DNA of 5,143 bases, taken from NCBI GenBank assembly GCA_021823305.1, contig JAKAOE010000176.1:1-5143 (forward strand). Reading direction: 5' to 3'. This DNA comes from Acidobacteriota bacterium. Its GTDB lineage: Bacteria > Acidobacteriota > Terriglobia > Terriglobales > SCQP01. This document shows positions 1 through 5,143 of this stretch, piece after piece (within the stretch, counting starts at the first letter, position 1; every line of letters begins with the position of its first letter). Made by a program: the position numbers and the translations under genes. The notes below the pieces were generated by a model. It was not told where the DNA came from. It saw nothing but the letters and a program-made list of their open reading frames with translations, and did no database searches.

Positions 1-648
1 ATCTCTGATGGAGACGTCGCGCAGGCCGGCTTCAACGAAGGCGATGACCTCGTTGCGGCGGGTTTCGGGGCGGATGAAGTGGGGATGCTTGCGGTAGTGA
101 TCGAGCAACGGCTGTTGAAAAGCCGAGAGGCGGAAGTAGTAGTTCTCCTCCGTTACCCGCTCGGTGGGGCGGCCGCAGAGGGGGCAGGGGGCGCCGGCCT
201 CGGCGCCTTCGCCGACGAAGAGCTCGTCGGAGACGCAATAGGGGCCGGAGTAGCTGCCCTTGTAGACGGCGCCGTTGCGCTCGAGGCGCTGGAAGATCTC
301 GACCACGGCGGCGGCGTGGCGGGGCTCGGTGGTGCGGATGAAGTAGCTGTAGGCGAGGCCGAGGCGATCCCATTCGGAGCGGAAGTCCTGGGCGATGGCA
401 TCGGCGAACTGCTGAGGGGAGACGGCGGCGGCTTCGGCGGCGCGCTGGATTTTCTGGCCGTGCTCGTCGGTGCCGGTGAGGAAGCAGGCTTCGCGGCCCT
501 GTTGGCGCTGGAAGCGGACCATGGTGTCGGCCACCAGGGTGGAGTAGGCGTGGCCGAGGTGGGGGCGGGCGTTGACGTAGTAGAGCGGCGTCGTCAGGTA
601 GAAGGCGGGTTCGGCGGGCGCGGGCATGGCGATAGTCCAGTTTGCCAT
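1..648 (-). CDS. metG: Methionyl-tRNA synthetase, N-terminal part (3' end outside window)
   Basis: Cytoplasmic class I aminoacyl-tRNA synthetase that charges tRNA-Met with methionine using ATP, needed for initiation and elongation. The minus strand is open for 216 codons from the ATG at 648 to the window edge. The N-terminus reads FYLTTPLYYVNARPHLGHAY (residues 17-36), with the class I HIGH motif as HLGH at residues 30-33. The family motif TGTDEHG follows at 58-64. The connective insert has C138, D141 and the pair C155/C158, followed by ENYYFRLS (168-175), typical of MetRS. The KMSKS loop, anticodon-binding domain and any C-terminal tRNA-binding domain lie beyond the edge; full-length members have roughly 500-690 residues, so about a third is visible. 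The start is uncertain: an in-frame ATG at 627 (residue 8) is an alternative, and neither has a clear Shine-Dalgarno. Third codon positions are mostly C. Family assignment is very secure. Confidence 0.96.
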   Translation of the reverse strand, partial: MANWTIAMPAPAEPAFYLTTPLYYVNARPHLGHAYSTLVADTMVRFQRQQGREACFLTGTDEHGQKIQRAAEAAAVSPQQFADAIAQDFRSEWDRLGLAYSYFIRTTEPRHAAAVVEIFQRLERNGAVYKGSYSGPYCVSDELFVGEGAEAGAPCPLCGRPTERVTEENYYFRLSAFQQPLLDHYRKHPHFIRPETRRNEVIAFVEAGLRDVSIRD

Positions 649-653
649 GGACC

Positions 654-717
654 GGGGGAGGGGGCGCGGGCGGCCAGCCCGGGCGGGCGGAGGCCGGGGC
701 GGAGGCGGGCGCGGGGG
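654..717 (+). other. G-rich tract cluster in the metG leader (possible G-quadruplex-forming DNA)
   Basis: Eight runs of three or more G lie within 64 nt: 654-658, 660-664, 668-670, 681-683, 685-687, 696-699, 707-709 and 713-717. The G-rich strand is the metG template strand, so the metG mRNA leader is correspondingly C-rich. Loops between consecutive runs are 1, 3, 10, 1, 8, 7 and 3 nt, so a four-run quadruplex needs at least one loop longer than 7 nt. The tract is directly seen; the folding is an inference. Confidence 0.45.
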
Positions 718-720
718 TAA

Positions 721-732
721 GTGGCTCGCCAC
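721..732. repeat. Short perfect inverted repeat GTGGC-TC-GCCAC
   Basis: Five-base arms with a 2-nt centre, about 72 nt upstream of the metG start. It could be a small operator-like dyad, or it could be chance in GC-rich DNA. The 2-nt loop is too tight for all five pairs to form in RNA, so a terminator or leader-hairpin role is unlikely. Confidence 0.25.
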
Positions 733-760
733 TTTGGACAACGCGCGGGGTGAGTTAGGA

Positions 761-788
761 ACCGTACTTGCGGCGCGGGCAAGGGCAA
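761..788 (-). promoter_or_regulatory. Weak candidate sigma70 promoter for metG
   Basis: On the minus strand, TTGCCC (788-783) is followed after 16 nt by TACGGT (766-761), which keeps the T, A and final T of the -10 consensus. This would give a metG leader of roughly 105-110 nt that includes the C-rich stretch. An alternative -10-like GATAAT lies at 866-861 (minus strand) but has no good -35 partner. The match is weak in GC-rich DNA and the transcription start could be elsewhere. Confidence 0.2.
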
Positions 789-854
789 GATAGCGCGCCC
801 GGATCGGGATCGGCGAACTTAGTCGCAGCGAATTCCTAGAGTGGCTAGCGAGCG

Positions 855-865
855 AAAAAAATTAT
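855..865. promoter_or_regulatory. AT-rich island upstream of the receptor promoter (possible UP element)
   Basis: AAAAAAATTAT is the only pure A/T run of this length seen in the intergenic region. It sits about 20 bp upstream of the proposed -35 at 887-892, so roughly 58-68 bp before the expected transcription start. That is near the position where the alpha subunit of RNA polymerase contacts an UP element. It is flanked by GCGA (852-855) and TCGC (865-868), which could give a weak 4-bp dyad. The role is inferred from position and composition only. Confidence 0.3.
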
Positions 866-886
866 CGCCATTGGGACCGATCCGCG

Positions 887-916
887 TTGACTGTTCCTTA
901 CGCCGGGACATAGGCT
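887..916 (+). promoter_or_regulatory. Candidate sigma70 promoter of the TonB-dependent receptor gene
   Basis: TTGACT (887-892) matches five of six bases of the -35 consensus. After 18 nt comes TAGGCT (911-916), which keeps the first T, the A and the last T of the -10 hexamer. The predicted start near 922-924 would give a leader of about 40 nt with the ribosome binding site close to its end. The -10 element is weak, so an activator or alternative sigma factor is possible. Confidence 0.4.
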
Positions 917-952
917 GCTAGCCAGAAGTTATTCCAGGGCCACAAGTAGCCC

Positions 953-959
953 GAGGAGG
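953..959 (+). promoter_or_regulatory. Shine-Dalgarno sequence of the receptor gene
   Basis: GAGGAGG lies 4 nt before the ATG at 964 and is the strongest ribosome-binding match in the intergenic region. An ATG at 960 abuts the Shine-Dalgarno and is in another frame, so it is too close to be used. The in-frame ATG at 1006 falls inside the signal peptide and would remove its basic n-region. Together these favour 964, although the spacing is shorter than the usual 5-9 nt. Confidence 0.7.
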
Positions 960-963
960 ATGC

Positions 964-3900
964 ATGCTGCGCAAGTGTGTGGGATCCGCGATTCGCATTC
1001 TGTCCATGTTCGTTGGCCTCGCCTGCCTGGTGGGCGGGGCGCGGGCGCAAACCGCAACCACCGGCGCGATCCAGGGCCAGGTGACCGACCCGCGGGGGGC
1101 GGCGGTGCCGGGGGCGGTGGTGGTGCTGACCAACGAGGCCACGAACGGCGCCCAGCCGACGGTGACCAACCAGGTGGGGCGGTTCGCCTTCCCCAGCCTG
1201 CAACCGGGGACCTATACGTTGGACGTGAAGAAAACGGGGTTCAAGGAGGCGGTGGTGAAGGACCAGGCGGTGCAGCTGGGCAAGCCGCTGAGCCTGAACG
1301 TGGCGCTCGAGGTGGGGGCGGCGACGCAGACGGTGGAGGTGACGGTGTCGGGGGCGGAGTTGCAGACGCTGAACGCGACCGTGGGGACGACGATCTCGAG
1401 CCAGGCGATCCAGCAGTTGCCCAACCTGGGGCGGGACGCCAACCAGCTGACGATGCTGCAGCCCAACACGGAGCCGGACGGGAGCGTGGCGGGGGCGGTG
1501 ATGGACCAGAACACCTACGTGCTGGACGGGGGCAGCAACAGCGACGACATGGACGGGGCGCACGACATCTACACGCCGTCGTCGGGCAACATCGGCACCG
1601 GGGCGGGGGGCAACCCGTCGGGGGTGATGCCGACGCCGGCGGAGACCATCCAGACGTTCACCGTGGGGGTGAACAACCAGAGCGCAGACATCAACAGCGC
1701 GGCGGGCTCGACGGTGGTGATGGCGACCAAGCGCGGCACGAACACGCTGCACGGGTCGGCGTACGAGTACTATCTGGGCTCGGCGCTGGCGGCGAACGAC
1801 TGGAGCAACAACGCCAGCAACACGCCGCGGCCGGTGGATCACCAGAACCGGTTCGGGGCGACGCTGGGGGGGACGGTGTTGCCGCGGTTTCTGGGCGGCA
1901 AGTGGTACCTGTTCGGGGCGTATGAAGGGCGGCGGTACCCGAACTACGCGGTGATCAGCCGGATCACGCCGAGCGCGGCGCTGCGCGCGGGGGTGGTGGC
2001 GTCGCAGCAGGGGGACGGGAGCTGGCAGTACTACAACCTGAACCCGGCGTCGGTGACGGTGCCGGAGCGGGTGGTCGCCGCCAACGGCAACGCCAGCTAC
2101 GTGTCCACCACGGTGGCGCCGGCGCAATGCACCGGCTACGCGGTGACGGTGGCCAACCCGGGCGGCACCGGCAGCTGCGATCCGCTGCAGCTGGGTCTGA
2201 ACCCGGTGACCAGCGCGATCTGGAACGACATGCCGGCGGGCAACCAGCCGGCGAACACGCCGGGCGGGGACGGCTACAACACGGTGAACTTCACCGCGCC
2301 CTTCAACGAGTCGCTGCGCTCGAACTTCCTGGTGGGGCGGCTGGACCACGACTTCGGCAGCAAGAACCATTTCACCACCACGTATCACTTCTACAGTTTC
2401 AACCCGCTGGTGAGCAGCCAGATCGACATCGGCGGCGGGATTCCGGGCGACACCAAGGGGGTGCCGGCATCGAACGCGGAGCGGCCGCAGCTGCCCTCGA
2501 TGTTCACGGCGCAACTGACCAGCACGCTGACCCCGGACACCACGAACACGTTCACCTACAGCTACCTGCGCAACTTCTGGCAGTGGGCGGGGATTTACAA
2601 CCAGCCGCAGAACATCGGGGCGCTGGGGGCGCTGGGGGGGACGATGGAGTTGAGCGGGGAGACGAGCAATGGGCTGATCCCCTACAACGTGAACAACCAG
2701 AGCACGCGGCAGCGCTTCTGGGACGGGATCGGGCAGACGTTCCGCGACGACGTGGAGATGATCCGCGGCAACCACGAGTTCAGCTTCGGAGGCGAGTACG
2801 TGCATCAGCACGACCTGCACCAGCGCAACGACAACGGCGGCACGGTCAACACCATGACCGCCTATCTCACCAACCAGGGGAGCGGCAACGCGATCAACAT
2901 CCCCTATCTGCCGGTGGGCTACACCGGGACGGCGACGCAGTTCGGCAGCTTCTATGACGCGGTGCTGGGGATCGTGAGCCAGGCGCAGACGATGTACACG
3001 CGCGGGGGGAAGAACCTGCAACTGCTGCCGCAGGGGACGCCGCTGTTGGAGGACAGCTTCATTCCGACCTACAACGTCTACTTCTCCGACGCCTGGCACA
3101 TTTTGCCCAGCCTGACGTTGAACTGGGGCGCGGGCTACACCGTGGAGATGCCGCCGCACGAGAGCCAGGGGCGGCAGGTGGAGGCGGTGGACGGCAACGG
3201 GCAGGTGATCAGCGCCACCAACTACTTTAACGCGGTGGAGAGCGCGGCGCTGAACGGGCAGATTTACAACCCGAACATCGGCTTCGCGACGGTGAACAAC
3301 ATCAACGGCGGGATGAAGTATCCTTACAACCCGTTCTACGGCGGGATCAGCCCGCGGCTGTCGGTGGCCTGGAACCCGTCGGTGAGCGGCGGGCTGCTGG
3401 GCGAGCTGATGGGCGGGGACAAGACGGTGATCCGGGGCGGCTGGTCGCGGGTCTACGGGCGGCTGAACGGGGTCAACCAGGTGCTGGTGCCGCTGCTGGG
3501 GACGGGGCTGGCGCAGCCGGTGCAGTGCATCGACCCGCTGCCGGACGGCACCTGCGCGGGCAACCGGAACGCCGATCCGGCCACCGCTTTCCGCATCGGG
3601 CCGACGACGAACTGCAGCACGGGCACGGGGGCGTGCGACAACGGGCTGACCGCGCCGCTGGGGGCGCCGCCGGTGACCGACCTGCCGCAGCCGTTCTACC
3701 CCGGGCAGATCCAAAACGGGGTGGCGAACACGCCGGCGGGGTTCAACGACACGCTGGATCCGAACTACCGGCCGGACCGCTCGGATGAGTTCGATCTGAC
3801 CATCCAGCGGCAGTTCACGCCGGCCTTCTCGACCGAGATCGGCTACACCGGGCGCATCATGCGCAACGAGAACACCGACCAGAACATCGACGCGGTGCCG

Positions 3901-5091
3901 TACATGCTGGTGGCAGGCGGGCAGCAGTTCCAGCAAGCCTTCGCCAACCTGGCGCTGCAGCTGCTGCATCACCAGGTGGTCACCGACCAGCCCTGGTTCG
4001 ACGCGGCGCTGGGCGGGGCGAACTCGGCCTATTGCGCCGGCAACTGCGCGGCGGCGATCGTGGCGCAGTACGGGCCGAACGGCAAGGACTATCTCGATCC
4101 GGCCTACGGCTTCGACGCCGGCGACCTGTTCGCCGGGCTGCAGTCGAACCCGGACTGGACGCTGGGCCGGGTGACGATGACGGCGCCGGTGACGTGCGGC
4201 ACACCGGGCGCGGGCGGCTGTCCGGCGAGCGGCGTCGTCAGCCAGCAGGGGGAAGTGGCGGCGCTGTTCGACTCGACCAGCAACGGCTGGGGAAACTTCA
4301 ACAGCCTGTTCTGGACGGTGCAGATGCGCAACTTCCATCACCTGACCGCGATCTCCAACTTCACCTGGAGCCGCGAGTTCGGGGTGGGCTCGATCGGGCA
4401 GGCGTTCGGCACCTACACGCTGAACGACTCATTCAACCTCAACGCCAGCTACGGGCCGCAGTTCATCGATACACCGCTGAACTACAACCTGTACTTCATC
4501 TACAGCCCGGGTGGGAGCGCGCAGCACGGGCTGGTGGGGCACCTGGTGCACGGCTGGTCGCTGGCGCCGATCTTCACCTGGAACAACGGCGCCTTCGGCG
4601 GCTACAACCTGGTCGGGGGCAACAACGGCAACTCGTTCGGCGAGGGCTTCGGCGCGCTGAACGAAACCGCGGTGCGCAGCACGGGCTATACCGGCACTAC
4701 GGGCGCGACCTACAACGTGGTCGAGCCGGGGCTGGTGGGCTCGAGCGGCAACCCCGGGGGCGGCGTCGGCTCCGGCATCAACCAGTTCGGGCTGAACGCG
4801 GGCACGGTGTACAGCGAGTTCCGGCCGATCATTCTGGGCTACGACACCAGCGGGACGAGCGGCTTCGTGCCGTCGGAGCGGGTGTGGGATGTGGACCTGT
4901 CGGTGAGCAAGAACCTGGCGCTTTCCGAGCGCTTCGCGACCGTGCTCAACGCGCAGGCGACGAATGTGTTCAACCACTTCTCGCCGAACAACGCCACGCT
5001 GGCGCTGAGCGATCCGGCGGACTTCGGCGTGGTGACGGGCAACAACCTGGGCTCGCGCCAAGTGGAACTCGGGCTGACCATTCAGTGGTGA
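964..5091 (+). CDS. Oar-like TonB-dependent outer-membrane receptor with carboxypeptidase-regulatory-like domain
   Basis: Outer-membrane transporter expected to import (or, as for Myxococcus Oar, help export) a substrate using TonB-ExbBD energy; the substrate cannot be read from sequence. The signal peptide (residues 1-28) has basic residues R3, K4 and R11, a hydrophobic core and a probable cleavage ARA|QT. Residues 33-118 form a carboxypeptidase-regulatory-like fold (GAIQGQVTDPRGAAVPGA..., then GRFAFPSLQPGTYTLDV). A TonB-box-like QTVEVTVSG (122-130) follows, then the plug (about 135-260) with ISSQAIQQLPNLGRD, TYVLDGG and the family-typical STVVMATKRGTNTLHGSAYEYY. The rest is a long beta-barrel rich in Asn, Gly and aromatics. 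Its C-terminus contains KNLALSERF, NVFNHF and RQVELGLTIQW, an outer-membrane beta-signal ending in Trp. At 1375 residues it is long for the group. All ten mature-region cysteines are closely paired. No sigma/anti-sigma or transport partner gene is adjacent in the window. Family assignment is firm; substrate is unknown. Confidence 0.93.
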   Translation: MLRKCVGSAIRILSMFVGLACLVGGARAQTATTGAIQGQVTDPRGAAVPGAVVVLTNEATNGAQPTVTNQVGRFAFPSLQPGTYTLDVKKTGFKEAVVKDQAVQLGKPLSLNVALEVGAATQTVEVTVSGAELQTLNATVGTTISSQAIQQLPNLGRDANQLTMLQPNTEPDGSVAGAVMDQNTYVLDGGSNSDDMDGAHDIYTPSSGNIGTGAGGNPSGVMPTPAETIQTFTVGVNNQSADINSAAGSTVVMATKRGTNTLHGSAYEYYLGSALAANDWSNNASNTPRPVDHQNRFGATLGGTVLPRFLGGKWYLFGAYEGRRYPNYAVISRITPSAALRAGVVASQQGDGSWQYYNLNPASVTVPERVVAANGNASYVSTTVAPAQCTGYAVTVANPGGTGSCDPLQLGLNPVTSAIWNDMPAGNQPANTPGGDGYNTVNFTAPFNESLRSNFLVGRLDHDFGSKNHFTTTYHFYSFNPLVSSQIDIGGGIPGDTKGVPASNAERPQLPSMFTAQLTSTLTPDTTNTFTYSYLRNFWQWAGIYNQPQNIGALGALGGTMELSGETSNGLIPYNVNNQSTRQRFWDGIGQTFRDDVEMIRGNHEFSFGGEYVHQHDLHQRNDNGGTVNTMTAYLTNQGSGNAINIPYLPVGYTGTATQFGSFYDAVLGIVSQAQTMYTRGGKNLQLLPQGTPLLEDSFIPTYNVYFSDAWHILPSLTLNWGAGYTVEMPPHESQGRQVEAVDGNGQVISATNYFNAVESAALNGQIYNPNIGFATVNNINGGMKYPYNPFYGGISPRLSVAWNPSVSGGLLGELMGGDKTVIRGGWSRVYGRLNGVNQVLVPLLGTGLAQPVQCIDPLPDGTCAGNRNADPATAFRIGPTTNCSTGTGACDNGLTAPLGAPPVTDLPQPFYPGQIQNGVANTPAGFNDTLDPNYRPDRSDEFDLTIQRQFTPAFSTEIGYTGRIMRNENTDQNIDAVPYMLVAGGQQFQQAFANLALQLLHHQVVTDQPWFDAALGGANSAYCAGNCAAAIVAQYGPNGKDYLDPAYGFDAGDLFAGLQSNPDWTLGRVTMTAPVTCGTPGAGGCPASGVVSQQGEVAALFDSTSNGWGNFNSLFWTVQMRNFHHLTAISNFTWSREFGVGSIGQAFGTYTLNDSFNLNASYGPQFIDTPLNYNLYFIYSPGGSAQHGLVGHLVHGWSLAPIFTWNNGAFGGYNLVGGNNGNSFGEGFGALNETAVRSTGYTGTTGATYNVVEPGLVGSSGNPGGGVGSGINQFGLNAGTVYSEFRPIILGYDTSGTSGFVPSERVWDVDLSVSKNLALSERFATVLNAQATNVFNHFSPNNATLALSDPADFGVVTGNNLGSRQVELGLTIQW

Positions 5092-5117
5092 GCCGATCCG
5101 GCCACCCCCTCCGGCGC

Positions 5118-5143
5118 CGGGCCACGGCTCTCGCCGTGGCCCG
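5118..5143 (+). terminator. Probable intrinsic terminator hairpin of the receptor gene, cut by window edge
   Basis: CGGGCCACGGC (5118-5128) and GCCGTGGCCCG (5133-5143) form a perfect 11-bp GC-rich stem closed by a TCTC loop, starting 26 nt after the stop codon. A following T-tract would lie outside the window, so rho-independent termination is not proven. The hairpin could also be bidirectional or only stabilise the mRNA 3' end. A perfect 10-nt palindrome CCGGCGCCGG (5111-5120) overlaps its left arm and could form a competing structure. Confidence 0.6.

Larger units (their letters stand above)
649..963. other. Divergent intergenic region between metG and the receptor gene
   Basis: About 315 bp separating the two divergent starts, with no convincing gene. 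Open frames crossing it encode Pro/Arg/Gly-rich sequence typical of high-GC shadows. From left to right it contains the G-rich metG leader (654-717), a 12-nt inverted repeat (721-732), a tandem GATCGG pair (802-813), an AT-rich island (855-865), the octamer CCGATCCG (877-884), the probable receptor promoter (887-916) and the receptor ribosome binding site (953-959). The octamer at 877-884 is the reverse complement of CGGATCGG at 800-807. No riboswitch or T-box architecture was recognised for metG. Confidence 0.85.

Noticed and set aside
79..720. Plus-strand open frame of 213 codons opposite metG
   Set aside because: It is antisense to the clear MetRS coding sequence and encodes Gly/Ala/Val-rich low-complexity sequence without motifs or a good ribosome site.
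594..788. Minus-strand frame of 64 codons overlapping the metG start
   Set aside because: It is Pro/Arg-rich, out of frame with metG and without a ribosome binding site. It fits a GC-rich shadow rather than a leader peptide.
960..1925. Plus-strand open frame starting at ATG 960, 4 nt before the receptor start
   Set aside because: The ATG abuts the Shine-Dalgarno, and the product is Gly/Arg/Asp-rich frameshifted receptor sequence with no domain.
1866..2640. Seven-G homopolymers at 1866-1872 and 2634-2640 as possible phase-variation sites
   Set aside because: G-runs are common here because of GGG glycine codons. The frame is intact through both and seven bases is short for slipped-strand switching, so there is no positive evidence.
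2127..2957. Second internal plus-strand frame of 276 codons inside the receptor gene
   Set aside because: It is a frame-shifted reading of the receptor, rich in Arg, Gln, Gly and His, with no independent start signal.
898..4341. Very long minus-strand open frame of 1147 codons antisense to the receptor gene
   Set aside because: Its product is dominated by Arg, His, Val, Pro and Gln with no recognisable domain, as expected when the complement of a GC-rich gene lacks stop codons. The plus-strand frame has signal peptide, domains and family motifs throughout, and the antisense frame has no credible start region.

Overview
This high-GC window holds two divergently transcribed protein genes separated by an intergenic region of about 315 bp. 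The likely source is a member of the Acidobacteriota. The main support is the large plus-strand gene, an Oar-like TonB-dependent receptor with an N-terminal carboxypeptidase-regulatory-like domain. This architecture is strongly expanded in that phylum, although it also occurs elsewhere (for example Oar in Myxococcus). The phylum call is an inference from family distribution and base composition, not from a marker gene.

Layout. Positions 1-648, minus strand: the first 216 codons of methionyl-tRNA synthetase (metG), running off the left edge. Positions 649-963: a divergent promoter region. It holds a very G-rich stretch next to the metG start, a short AT-rich island near 855-865, a plausible sigma70-type promoter for the receptor (887-916), and a strong Shine-Dalgarno sequence directly before the receptor start. 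Positions 964-5091, plus strand: a complete 1375-residue receptor with signal peptide, regulatory-like domain, plug and a long beta-barrel ending in tryptophan. Positions 5092-5143: a short tail ending in a perfect 11-bp hairpin, probably the core of the receptor's terminator, cut by the window edge.

The two genes show no functional link: one is cytoplasmic translation machinery, the other an outer-membrane transporter. They probably share only the intergenic region. I see no mobile element, CRISPR array, tRNA or rRNA, and no clear new multi-gene system. The most notable points are the altered zinc-knuckle ligand set in MetRS, the strict pairing of all ten cysteines in the mature receptor, the G-rich leader of metG without a Shine-Dalgarno sequence, and G-over-C strand asymmetry that seems independent of gene direction.
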